DNA from: Hahella sp. HN01
Lineage (GTDB): Bacteria > Pseudomonadota > Gammaproteobacteria > Pseudomonadales > Oleiphilaceae
Direction of reading: 5' to 3'
NCBI RefSeq assembly: GCF_018986435.1
Contig: NZ_JAHMIN010000001.1
Span: forward strand, 343,142 to 384,449
DNA length: 41,308 nt
Shown in pieces: positions 27,594-35,372 of this stretch. The notes below the pieces were generated by a model. It was not told the origin of the DNA. It saw only the letters and a program-made list of their open reading frames with translations, and did not search any database. Position numbers and translations under genes: made by a program. Position 1 is the first letter of the stretch. Each line of letters begins with the position of its first letter.

Positions 27594-27857
27594 TTGTTAT
27601 TCAAAATTTTCGTTCAGCAGAAAGAGCAGTTGGCCGCAGCCAAGCCTTCCGCTCCGCAGCTTCCAGCAAAATTTCCAGTGCTCGGAGCCAAACTGGCCCC
27701 GTTCCTGTTTCCATTTTGCATGAGCGCGTTCCTGGTGATGATGGCGATGGATTATCTCATTTCAGGACATTGGCAGGCGGCGCCTTACTACTTAAGCGCC
27801 AGTATTGTTTTGGCGAGCATTATCGCCGCAGTAAGAACCATCAAGAAAAAGCAGTAG
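27594..27857 (+). CDS. Small two-helix membrane protein, function unknown
   Basis: I do not recognise this 87-residue protein. It starts at TTG behind an excellent ribosome-binding site. Residues 1-32 are polar with a short basic stretch; two hydrophobic segments follow (about 35-56, LGAKLAPFLFPFCMSAFLVMM, and 63-80, AAPYYLSASIVLASIIAA), and the tail ends RTIKKKQ. The positive-inside rule puts the C-terminus in the cytoplasm, and probably the N-terminus too. It stands alone, divergent from parC and convergent with the transglycosylase. The 110 bases after it hold only short palindromes (for example AATAAGAGCTTATT) and no clear terminator. Confidence 0.7.
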   Translation: MLFKIFVQQKEQLAAAKPSAPQLPAKFPVLGAKLAPFLFPFCMSAFLVMMAMDYLISGHWQAAPYYLSASIVLASIIAAVRTIKKKQ

Positions 27858-27967
27858 CCGGATTTATCCGCCCTCTCATTCATAATAAGAGCTTATTCGC
27901 TCATCCCTAACGCTACTTTCCACAGGCTGGAAACCCGAGTCACCGCAGGCGACTAAAAACAATAAGC

Positions 27968-28726
27968 CTACGCGGGCCGACCGGAAAGCTTGGCGAACTC
28001 ATCCATATAACGCATCACTTTTCTGACGTACTGGTATGTCTCCGTGGGCGCGTCCTGCTGCAGCGCTTTTAACACTTGCTCACGAGTTTGTACTGGGAAT
28101 TTTCCGACGATTTTCCGTCGTACATTGCTTGGCCCCCAGTTGTAGGCCGCCAGCACCAGCATGGTCTGCACCGTCCGATCTTCGACCTGACCAAAGTAGC
28201 GGTGTCTCAGAATTTTCAGATAAGCGCCGCCCAGCTTGAGATTGGTATAAGGGTCAGCCAGTTCCTTTTCCGTAGGGTTTCGCGACTTTTTGTACAGACG
28301 CTTGTAGGCTTCACGGCCACCCGCTCCCGCCACCACCTGCATCAGGCCCATAGCGCCCCTGTCGCTACGCACGTCTGACCGCAAACTGGATTCCGTTCTG
28401 GCGACGGCGTATAGCAGACGCTCTTCCATATCCAGCTCTACCGCCACCTTGCGCACTTCTTTGGCGTAAGCGTATTGAGGCACATGACCCGGAAAACGAT
28501 CCGCATCGTGAATCGGATCAGCATTGGAGTAGTAAGCGGCGTGTAAGGCATCAGCGTCTGGCAGTAACTGCCCGTGACTAGTTTGAGCATTAAACAGGCT
28601 CTGCATCCCTCCGAAACGCCAGGCGCTGACGGCCAGGCCAAGCATGCAGGCGGCGATAAATGCGATAAACAGTGGCGTGATATATTGTTCAATTAAAGGA
28701 TGAGCGGCGACCACTTTCTGCTTCAT
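27968..28726 (-). CDS. Membrane-anchored lytic transglycosylase (SLT family)
   Basis: Lytic transglycosylases cleave the MurNAc-GlcNAc bond of peptidoglycan and leave 1,6-anhydroMurNAc ends. The protein has one N-terminal membrane segment (YITPLFIAFIAACMLGLAVS) and then a periplasmic SLT domain. Its signatures are ARTESSLRSDVRSDRGAMGLMQV, with the catalytic Glu in TESS, then LKLGGAYL and LAAYNWGPSNVRR. The layout resembles MltC/Slt-type enzymes but the anchor is a helix, with no lipobox. The frame opens at GTG 28744 and ATG 28741; ATG 28726 has GGAG at the right distance and is preferred (about 252 residues). It is on the same strand as pldA, but a terminator lies between them. Confidence 0.85.
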   Translation of the reverse strand: MKQKVVAAHPLIEQYITPLFIAFIAACMLGLAVSAWRFGGMQSLFNAQTSHGQLLPDADALHAAYYSNADPIHDADRFPGHVPQYAYAKEVRKVAVELDMEERLLYAVARTESSLRSDVRSDRGAMGLMQVVAGAGGREAYKRLYKKSRNPTEKELADPYTNLKLGGAYLKILRHRYFGQVEDRTVQTMLVLAAYNWGPSNVRRKIVGKFPVQTREQVLKALQQDAPTETYQYVRKVMRYMDEFAKLSGRPA

Positions 28727-28848
28727 TCCCACTTTCTCCATCACATCTGTATGGAGCCATTCTAATTTTCGAGGGAATTTAAGCTGTTTAAGCCGCGTTG
28801 GTATTTTGTTATTGAAAATTAAGCAAAAGCAAAATAATTAAAAAACCT

Positions 28849-28875
28849 CGCCGGCGCGATGGCGTCGGGCCGGCG
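28849..28875 (-). terminator. Intrinsic terminator of pldA
   Basis: A seven-pair GC stem (CGCCGGC 28849-28855 with GCCGGCG 28869-28875) is followed on the minus strand by GAGG and then TTTTTTAATTATTTT. It begins about 20 bases after the pldA stop. Confidence 0.75.
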
Positions 28876-28894
28876 GACTCGTCAGACATTTAGT

Positions 28895-29914
28895 TTAATA
28901 CCAGTCTGTGAGCAACACCCCAAAGCCAATCCTTTGCGTGCGGTGGTTATAGTCGATCAGACTCTCGCCATAGCCATCGTAATACTCAATATATCCCTTC
29001 AAACGCCCCTGCAAGGGGAAGCTGTAGGACAGTTGCACCGTGGTGTGGTTGTCATTGCGGCGGAAGTTGTTGAACAGGCGCATACTGGCCACGTTCTCAT
29101 TATGCTTATAGGTCGCTCCAAACTCTGCGTACCCCATATAGTTGTGAATATCGGGGTTGTCGTCGTCATCCCCGCTTTCCGGCAGACGCCACCAGGGTTT
29201 AACGCTGAAAGTCATACTTCCCTGATTGAACAGGAACGCCGTATAGATGCGGTTCCAGCTTCGCGACGTCGGCTCGGTGCGCCCATTCGACTGATGACTC
29301 AATCCCAGCACATAGTGCTCAGAGGTGTAGCCAAACAGGCTCAGGTTATTACGGAACAAAAAAATCAGCTCGGGCTCGTAATTGGTTTCCCGAAAGGGCG
29401 CGGACAGTGACTGGTTATACAACTGCCAGAAAGAGACCTGAGTATAAGCAAACCAGAGGCTCATGGGCTCGGGGATAAAGTTACGCGCCAATTGCACTTT
29501 GAAACTAATCTGGAACTTGGTCTCCGAGTGCTTTTGACTCTCCAGGTCCATACTAGGCTCTCTGGTCGGGCTGTATGGCATCTCGTTGGGGTCGTCCACA
29601 TAGGAATACAACAGCAGATAGTTGGGCTTGTGAGGGATAATGAGGAATCGGTTGTCGGAGAAAGTCGTTTCAAACTCCAGGCGCTTATCGATATCGCTGG
29701 GTTGCCGGATATCGCCTAGGGGGTCATCATTCTGCTCCTCTACCGCGCCCGTTTGGGGATCGTCTTCCTTACCCAGGGATTTGGCTACGCTGTCATAACA
29801 AATCAGGCGTTGCTGTACATCCTCCAGCTCATAGCACGCCAATATAGGCGTCTCGTTTTCTTCGGCGAAAACCGTCGTCGCCCCGAGTAACAAAAGACAC
29901 AATCCCCAACGCAT
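28895..29914 (-). CDS. pldA: Outer-membrane phospholipase A (OMPLA) with N-terminal CYD-motif extension
   Basis: OMPLA is a 12-strand outer-membrane barrel that hydrolyses phospholipids misplaced in the outer leaflet; it is activated by calcium-dependent dimerisation. The catalytic triad is visible as H207, S209 and N221 in SHQSNGRTEPTSRSWNR, matching E. coli H142, S144 and N156. The C-terminal strands YGESLIDYNHR and IGFGVLLTDWY end in an aromatic residue, as outer-membrane barrels do. The signal peptide ends near VFA (17 residues). The mature N-terminus has an extra segment of about 60 residues with C27 and C39 in ILACYELEDVQQRLICYD; it makes the protein 339 residues against 289 in E. coli. 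Confidence 0.94.
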   Translation of the reverse strand: MRWGLCLLLLGATTVFAEENETPILACYELEDVQQRLICYDSVAKSLGKEDDPQTGAVEEQNDDPLGDIRQPSDIDKRLEFETTFSDNRFLIIPHKPNYLLLYSYVDDPNEMPYSPTREPSMDLESQKHSETKFQISFKVQLARNFIPEPMSLWFAYTQVSFWQLYNQSLSAPFRETNYEPELIFLFRNNLSLFGYTSEHYVLGLSHQSNGRTEPTSRSWNRIYTAFLFNQGSMTFSVKPWWRLPESGDDDDNPDIHNYMGYAEFGATYKHNENVASMRLFNNFRRNDNHTTVQLSYSFPLQGRLKGYIEYYDGYGESLIDYNHRTQRIGFGVLLTDWY

Positions 29915-30057
29915 TAAATCACCATTTATTCCTAACCTACTGAAGCAAAAGCGTATTTAACATCATACGCGAAAGCTTACAATCATTTATGTTTGAGCCC
30001 GAAATTACGATCCGAACATACCGCAGAAAATTCCTGTTGCCGTCTCCAAACAAAACA

Positions 30058-30073
30058 CTGTATATTTAAACAG
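30058..30073 (+). promoter_or_regulatory. LexA (SOS) box upstream of the radical SAM gene
   Basis: CTGTATATTTAAACAG matches the CTGT-N8-ACAG LexA operator of gammaproteobacteria. The 18-base core with flanking A and T differs from the E. coli consensus only at two inner positions. It ends 17 bases before the ATG at 30091 and just upstream of the ribosome-binding site GGAGG, so bound LexA would overlap the promoter or transcript start. Confidence 0.8.
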
Positions 30074-30090
30074 TATTTTGGAGGCAGGTT

Positions 30091-31182
30091 ATGCAATACG
30101 GCGAAGCAAGCAAAGGGCGTGGAACCGGGACCAATCCACACAATCGTTTTCACCCGCAACGCAGCGAGAGCGATCCCGCTGAAATCGCCGCGTGGAGCGA
30201 AGTCCACGACGAAGCTTATCAGAAGCACCCGCAAACGGAATATATCCAGCAAAGCTGTCAGTCCATTGTCAGCAAGAATAATTCCCCCGATATTCCCTTC
30301 ACTTACTCCATCAATCCCTATCAGGGATGTGAACATGGATGCGTCTACTGCTACGCCCGCCCCAGTCATGAGTACCTGGACCTGTCGCTGGGCCTCGACT
30401 TTGAAACCAAGATCTACTGCAAAACCAATGCAGCGGAAAAGCTGCGCGTCTTTCTGGATCAGCGCAATTACCGCTGCGAAACCATTGCTATCGGCGGCAA
30501 CACCGACCCATATCAGCCCTCCGAACGGCAACTGAAAATCACCCGCAGCCTGCTCAATGTCATGGTGGATACCAAGCACCCGGTTACACTGATCACCAAG
30601 AGCAACCTCATACTGCGCGATATAGACCTGTTGCGGGAGCTGGCGTTTCAGAATCTGGTCAAAGTCATGATCAGCGTCACCACCATGGACGTGAAACTGA
30701 AAAATATCCTGGAACCCCGCGCGGCGAGTCCCAAAGCGCGTCTCAAAGCGATAGAGACCTTGCGCCGGGAAGGCATCCCCGTTGGCGTCATGGTGGCTCC
30801 GGTGATCCCCGGCATCAACGATCCGGAAATTGAAGATATCGTTACCCAATGCGCCAACGCCGGCGCACTCAATGCCGGCTATATCCTGTTGCGATTGCCT
30901 CATCAGTTAAAGGAGCTTTACGAAAACTGGCTGCAGCAGCACTATCCGCTGCGCAAGGAGAAGGCGCTCAACTTGCTGAGAGAGTGCAGAAATGGCGAGC
31001 TGTATCAGTCTGATTTCCGCACTCGCCAAAGCGGCGTGGGACACTTCGCCCGTCTGATCGAGCAACGCTTTAGTATCGCCGCCAAGCGCAATGGACTTAA
31101 TCTACGACGGGACTCTCCACTGCGCACAGACCTGTTCACCCCGCCAGGGGCATCCGGGCAGATTGATCTGTTTTCCTTGTAG
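30091..31182 (+). CDS. Radical SAM protein of the PA0069/Rv2578c type, probably SOS-induced
   Basis: The 363-residue protein has the radical SAM cluster motif in the context GCEHGCVYCYARPSHEYL (CxxxCxxC near residues 78-85), then AIGGNTDPYQPSE and a TIM-barrel-like core with VMVAPVIPGIND. This family is distantly related to spore photoproduct lyase and is often labelled DNA repair photolyase-like, but its reaction is not established. The ATG follows GGAGG with good spacing. A near-consensus LexA box lies directly upstream, which agrees with the DNA damage induction reported for P. aeruginosa PA0069. The gene is monocistronic, divergent from pldA and convergent with the thioesterase. Confidence 0.85.
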   Translation: MQYGEASKGRGTGTNPHNRFHPQRSESDPAEIAAWSEVHDEAYQKHPQTEYIQQSCQSIVSKNNSPDIPFTYSINPYQGCEHGCVYCYARPSHEYLDLSLGLDFETKIYCKTNAAEKLRVFLDQRNYRCETIAIGGNTDPYQPSERQLKITRSLLNVMVDTKHPVTLITKSNLILRDIDLLRELAFQNLVKVMISVTTMDVKLKNILEPRAASPKARLKAIETLRREGIPVGVMVAPVIPGINDPEIEDIVTQCANAGALNAGYILLRLPHQLKELYENWLQQHYPLRKEKALNLLRECRNGELYQSDFRTRQSGVGHFARLIEQRFSIAAKRNGLNLRRDSPLRTDLFTPPGASGQIDLFSL

Positions 31183-31204
31183 AGCGAGCCCTATGGCTCG
31201 CTCT
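31181..31204. terminator. Bidirectional hairpin between convergent genes
   Basis: A perfect ten-pair stem (31181-31190 with 31195-31204) with loop CTAT occupies most of the 29-base gap between the radical SAM gene and the thioesterase gene. Its first arm includes the last two bases of the stop codon. There is no T tract on either side, so termination by this hairpin alone is uncertain. Confidence 0.55.
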
Positions 31205-31211
31205 GTATGGC

Positions 31212-32000
31212 TTAGCCGAATACCGTTACGGTCTGCTGGCTGAGCGCCACCAACTCGCCTTTGGCGTTCCACAACTTGGAGCGGGTATAAGCATACCCTT
31301 CCGAAGCGTGCTCAACGTATGCCTTATACAGACACAGCTCATCCGGCTGAATTGATGGCGTTGGCTGCGGGAACTGAATAGACCAGGTCAGCGTGCTGGC
31401 GGGAGCCGGCGCTTTCACCCAAGGTAAGGTCGCTGGCGGCCAGGCGTCCACCAATCCAAGAATGTGCCCCAGCGTAATCGCTGGTTCCGGCTGGCGGAAG
31501 CGCACCCAGCCACCCATTTCTCTCGACTGCACGCCGGAGAACGGCAGGTTGCCATAAGCGTAGTAGTAGTTGAAATGCTGGGTAAACTCGGGCGTGACGC
31601 CTTTAATGTAGGGCATTTCAATACACTGATCAGGGGCCTTCGCTTCTGGCGTCGCTTCCCCGGATGCATTGATGATGGTGTCCCGCGCCTTGCCGAAACT
31701 GGCGAAAGCCGTGGCTTTCACTTCCCCTTGTTGAATAGCGCGGCCCAACACCTGGCTGACTGAACCGCCTTCGCGCAATAACTCGCTGGCGACGGTCAAT
31801 TTAGTAGGGGCGACGGGGGAGACGAACGAGATATTAAATTCACGCAGTGGGCGATCCTCGGAGAGCGACTGGCGCATGGCTTCGTAGATAAACGCCGCTA
31901 CCAGCCCTCCAAAGGTCGAGCGACCTTGGGACCAGTCCTCGGCGATTTCTACATCGCATACTGAGTCGCTAACTTCTCCCAGGAGCTTGGAAAAAAGCAT
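31212..32000 (-). CDS. Acyl-CoA thioesterase, double hot-dog fold (TesB-like)
   Basis: The 262-residue protein resembles the acyl-CoA thioesterase group with two hot-dog domains. FGGLVAAFIYEAMRQ near residues 30-45 is the helix capped by a glycine pair; REFNISFVSPVAPTKLTV is the following central strand. The C-terminal domain includes LTWSIQFPQPT, and a strand ends in LVALSQQTVTVFG. Hydrolysis of medium or long acyl-CoA in the cytoplasm is likely, but the substrate cannot be assigned. AGGTGAATTCC precedes the ATG. The next 275 bases (32001-32275) hold no gene: a TGACGTCA palindrome at 32056-32063 and the hairpin of the neighbouring operon are all I see there. Confidence 0.8.
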   Translation of the reverse strand: MLFSKLLGEVSDSVCDVEIAEDWSQGRSTFGGLVAAFIYEAMRQSLSEDRPLREFNISFVSPVAPTKLTVASELLREGGSVSQVLGRAIQQGEVKATAFASFGKARDTIINASGEATPEAKAPDQCIEMPYIKGVTPEFTQHFNYYYAYGNLPFSGVQSREMGGWVRFRQPEPAITLGHILGLVDAWPPATLPWVKAPAPASTLTWSIQFPQPTPSIQPDELCLYKAYVEHASEGYAYTRSKLWNAKGELVALSQQTVTVFG

Positions 32001-32231
32001 TGGAATTCACCTTTATTGCTTACATTGCTTCATGACGAAAAATGTCCTGGCCTCCTGACGTCATACTGCTACACGCCATCAGGCGCACACAGGATCGAGC
32101 GTTATTCGCCGGTCGCCGTCACTTGCGACCGAACGATGTTTACAGCATTAACTTTAAATTGCAAGGCTCCACCATCCCCCTTCCAGCCGGTTTCAATTCC
32201 ACCGACTCAAAGCTGCAAACTGAAGCCTGCA

Positions 32232-32258
32232 CGGGCGGGATATCGCCTTTCCCGCCCG
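32232..32258 (-). terminator. Hairpin at the end of the ABC/OmpA/TelA operon
   Basis: A perfect nine-pair GC stem (CGGGCGGGA 32232-32240 with TCCCGCCCG 32250-32258) lies 17 bases beyond the stop of the last operon gene. The minus strand then reads TGCAGGCTTCAGTTTGC, with no clear T tract. It marks the likely 3' end of the eight-gene transcript. Confidence 0.5.
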
Positions 32259-32275
32259 CTAGGACAAAAAGCCTG

Positions 32276-33310
32276 TTACAGGGAACCCTGTGCGGCCATG
32301 TCCATATATTTACTGGTAAAGCGCAGCTTGACGTTCTTCTCGTCACCCAGCACTTTGCCGTTATCGAACTGAATGCCGACAAAGTCAGCCGACTGCGCGG
32401 TAGCGCCAAACAAACCTTTGTCGAAGCTGAACTGACGCACGTACTCCATGGTCTTCTCAATCGCGTCGGACTTGGTGTAGTCGCGGGCTTCGGCGGGCGT
32501 GTAGAACATCGCGGTGGTGCGCAGCTGAGCTTTAAACTCAGGCACCGTGGCGCCAGTGGCTTCCGCCATATACTCGATCGCTTCTTTGCTGCCCGCGCCG
32601 CCGCTTATGGTCGCCATGGTTTCATACCATGCGCCGGTAAGGGCTTTTTTGAAACGCTCATCCGCGTCTGTCTTCACAAATGTGATATCCAGAATTTCAC
32701 CTGGAATCATGGACGAGTCAAAAATCATCTGCGCGCCCTTGGCGTTACGCGCCTGCTGCAAAGGCGGATTCCAGGTCACCACCGCGCCTTTGGAGCTGGA
32801 TATAAAGGCGCTGGCGATGTCCGCATCAGAGGTATTCACTACCGTGACGTCTCTTTCAGACATGCCGTTTTTATCCAGTGCACGCGCCAACATGTAATGG
32901 GATACGGAAAACTCCACCAAGTTGATTTCCCGTCCTTTCAACTCCGCCACGCTGTGCGCGCCTTTCACGACAATACCGTCATTGCCGTTGGAGTAGTCGC
33001 CGACGATAATCGCCTGCGTGTCCACGCCGCTGACGGAAGGAATCGTCAACGCGTCCATATTAGTCGCGGTGACCGCGTCAAAGTCGCTGGCGGTGTATAG
33101 GTTGATAGACTCAACGTAGTCATTGATCAACTGCACTTCAATTTCAATGCCGTATTTGTCCGCCCACTTCTTGACGATGCCCTGATCCGCTGCGTAGCCC
33201 CAGGGCTCCCAGCCAGTGTAATGGGACCAGGCTAGTTTGAACTTATCCGCCGCTGAAGCGGAGGCGGAAACCGCCAGGCACATCATGATGGAGGTTATGC
33301 TTCGTACCAT
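32276..33310 (-). CDS. Periplasmic substrate-binding protein, NitT/TauT (NMT1-like) type
   Basis: This stand-alone binding protein (344 residues) is the last gene of the operon. The signal peptide ends in ASASA, before ADKFKLAWSHYTGWEPWGY. The NMT1/ThiY-like pattern follows: YTASDFDAVTATNMDALTIPS, then VVKGAHSVAELKGREINLVE. The HYTGWEPWGYA start recalls binding proteins annotated near urea carboxylase genes, but the ligand cannot be assigned here. The open frame extends to 33394, inside telA; ATG 33310 with AAGGA upstream and a proper signal peptide is clearly the start. It is one of three binding proteins in an operon with only one permease and one ATPase. Confidence 0.85.
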   Translation of the reverse strand: MVRSITSIMMCLAVSASASAADKFKLAWSHYTGWEPWGYAADQGIVKKWADKYGIEIEVQLINDYVESINLYTASDFDAVTATNMDALTIPSVSGVDTQAIIVGDYSNGNDGIVVKGAHSVAELKGREINLVEFSVSHYMLARALDKNGMSERDVTVVNTSDADIASAFISSSKGAVVTWNPPLQQARNAKGAQMIFDSSMIPGEILDITFVKTDADERFKKALTGAWYETMATISGGAGSKEAIEYMAEATGATVPEFKAQLRTTAMFYTPAEARDYTKSDAIEKTMEYVRQFSFDKGLFGATAQSADFVGIQFDNGKVLGDEKNVKLRFTSKYMDMAAQGSL

Positions 33311-33365
33311 AAATCTTTTTCCTTGTTGCAAAGTATTGCGTCCGTCGTCAGTAACGGACAGCCGG

Positions 33366-34550
33366 TTATTCTTTATTGATATCAATAATTTCAATGGCGT
33401 CTTCCAGAGAAACGCGAGCTTCTTCCGCCCCTTCCATTTTCTGGATGGATTTCTCCATTTTGCCGCTCAGGTCATCCATATCCACAATAGACTGCGCCAT
33501 CTTGGGCAGGGCGTTGCGACGGAAGCTGCTGAGTTCTTCCAAAGCGGCCTGCACATCGGTAAAGGCTTTCTTCAACGTATTGATGTCCAGCTGCGCCTGG
33601 GAAGCCTGCTTTTGAATCTCCACGCCCTGAGTGCGCAATGTGCTGGCGGTTTCGGCAATCAAATCGTTGGTGGTTTGAGTCACTGCCTGCACGCCTTTCA
33701 GCACTTTCTTCTGCGCCTGTAACGCCAGCGCCAATGTGGAAGCCGTGGACAACGCAGTCACAGTCACGTTGCAGGCGCGATCAACGCCGCGCACCAATTC
33801 CTGGTTATTGCGGATGATCACTTCTGTAGACAACACGCCTTGCTGGTTCACCGCCAGCATCTGCTGCAGGTCGATAATGCGCTGGCGTAACGGGAACAGC
33901 ACTTCCTCTTCCAGAAACTTACGCTTCTCCTCATCTTCCTGGCGCTCCACCTGAGAAGTCAGCTGTCTGTCCAGCAACTGTCCCAGCTTGATGTAGTCCT
34001 GCAGCAGGAAGGTCAGTTCACGCATACGCTTCTGATCGTTGCGCAAGGTGACGTTATCCCGCTCCAGTTGCGACTTGCCGTCTTTCAGCGTCGCCACGAT
34101 GTCCTGAATCACACCTTCAACGCTTTGATAACGCGCGAACCAGCGCGCCAGAGGCGTGCCCACACCTGGGATCATCGACAGCAGTCGACGAAAGCCGCCC
34201 ATGTTGAAATCAACCCGGTTCGGATTGATGTCGGTCACCTGCTCCTGTAACGTCAGCAGGCCTTGCGCCACCGGGCCGCCGTCCTGAGCGTCACGCAGCA
34301 GATTGGCCATGGGCTGTTTCAGCATTGCGCTTTGCTGCGCCATATTACGCGTCACAGTTTCACCCAGATTGGCCACGGCGCGGGCCTGAGCGTCGCGCTG
34401 GTCCAGATTGCGAAGATCGATGCCGACCAATTTATCCACCAGCTCGTCAGCCTGCGCTTGCAGCTTGGGATCAACCTCTTCAGATTTGGAGGTTTCCGCA
34501 ATGACCTGCTTCTCTATTTTCTCTTTCTCGGTCAGGATTAAATTGCTCAC
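33366..34550 (-). CDS. telA: TelA/KlaA-family toxic anion resistance protein
   Basis: The 394-residue cytoplasmic protein is rich in helices and coiled coils and has the TelA family layout. A polar N-terminus precedes the conserved middle segment (RRLLSMIPGVGTPLARWFARYQS), then FLEEEVLFPLRQRIIDLQQMLAVNQQ and a C-terminal helix series. TelA proteins are linked to tellurite and other toxic anion or envelope stress resistance, but no biochemical activity is known. The start is GTG 34550 with GAGGA seven bases upstream. It sits 13 bases after the XpaC-like gene; TelA and XpaC are frequent partners. The adjacent ABC and OmpA fusion genes are unusual company. Confidence 0.88.
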   Translation of the reverse strand: MSNLILTEKEKIEKQVIAETSKSEEVDPKLQAQADELVDKLVGIDLRNLDQRDAQARAVANLGETVTRNMAQQSAMLKQPMANLLRDAQDGGPVAQGLLTLQEQVTDINPNRVDFNMGGFRRLLSMIPGVGTPLARWFARYQSVEGVIQDIVATLKDGKSQLERDNVTLRNDQKRMRELTFLLQDYIKLGQLLDRQLTSQVERQEDEEKRKFLEEEVLFPLRQRIIDLQQMLAVNQQGVLSTEVIIRNNQELVRGVDRACNVTVTALSTASTLALALQAQKKVLKGVQAVTQTTNDLIAETASTLRTQGVEIQKQASQAQLDINTLKKAFTDVQAALEELSSFRRNALPKMAQSIVDMDDLSGKMEKSIQKMEGAEEARVSLEDAIEIIDINKE

Positions 34551-34563
34551 TGGTTATTCCTCA

Positions 34564-35370
34564 TCACTTTTTTTGCGCATATTGCTGCGAGTTTTCAATT
34601 AGTGTGGTCAGTTCCTTGATCGCTTGCTCCATATCCATGGCGGCGCGACCGCTACTGAAATCCGTATTGGCGAGACGGGCGCTGACCTGATCCAGTTTGG
34701 TCAACGCTTCCTCGTTTTCTGCATAAAGGGAGCGCACACGCTGCATTTGCTCATCGAACAAATGCAAACGACCGCGGAGCTGCTCGCGGGTTCTTTCCGC
34801 TTCCGCTGAGTCAACGTCATCCATGCGCTGCAGCTTGCTCTCGATAGCGACCCGGTCAATCGCGCTGACTGACTGCAGGGACAGAGAGACGCCTTCCAGG
34901 TTATCCAGGCCATTCAGATACACCTGCTCCGCCATCGCCAGATAGCGGTTATAGGTCAGTTCCGTGGACTGCAGTTTGCGATTGAGCACCTGATTGAAGA
35001 TCTCAAACTTCTTCTGAAATAACTGCAGCTGCTGGATGGCGTCATCCGCATTCAGTTTAGACAACTCCGTATTAAGGTGAGCGATGGCCTGTTTGCGCTG
35101 CGCTTCCAGCGCTTTGCGGTACCGCTCAATGTAGCGATTGGCGTGAGCTCCGCCTTTGGCGAAATACTCCCAGGACCAGCCGCCCAGCGCCAATACGGCG
35201 CCGCCTACCAAGGCGCCCAGCGTTGCGCCGCCCACACCAAAAAGCATGGTCGCGGCGCCGCCCAGAAAGCCGACCAAAGCGGGATATAGCGTCACCGGCT
35301 GAGTCAGCGAGGTTTTCAGCGTCTCCGCTTTGATTTTGGCGGGTTTGATCGCTTTGGTGTCAAAGGTCAT
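34564..35370 (-). CDS. XpaC-like membrane protein with long coiled coil
   Basis: The 268-residue protein has a polar N-terminus (1-28), a glycine-rich hydrophobic hairpin (about 29-68, PALVGFLGGAATMLFGVGGA and on through ALGGWSWEYF) that could cross the membrane twice, then about 190 residues of charged helix. The layout and its place directly before telA suggest the XpaC (5-bromo-4-chloroindolyl phosphate hydrolysis protein) family, but I assign this by resemblance only. Both ends would be cytoplasmic, placing the coiled coil beside TelA. The start ATG 35370 is two bases after the previous stop, with TAGGT as the binding site, which suggests translational coupling. Confidence 0.6.
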   Translation of the reverse strand: MTFDTKAIKPAKIKAETLKTSLTQPVTLYPALVGFLGGAATMLFGVGGATLGALVGGAVLALGGWSWEYFAKGGAHANRYIERYRKALEAQRKQAIAHLNTELSKLNADDAIQQLQLFQKKFEIFNQVLNRKLQSTELTYNRYLAMAEQVYLNGLDNLEGVSLSLQSVSAIDRVAIESKLQRMDDVDSAEAERTREQLRGRLHLFDEQMQRVRSLYAENEEALTKLDQVSARLANTDFSSGRAAMDMEQAIKELTTLIENSQQYAQKK

Positions 35371-35372
35371 AC

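Noticed and set aside
29983-30903. Open frame of about 306 codons antisense to the radical SAM gene
   Set aside because: The plus-strand gene has the CxxxCxxC motif, a good ribosome-binding site and a LexA box; the antisense frame has no recognisable domain.
32042-33100. Open frame of about 352 codons antisense to the third binding protein
   Set aside because: The opposite strand encodes a full NMT1-like protein with signal peptide; the antisense product is low in typical protein features.
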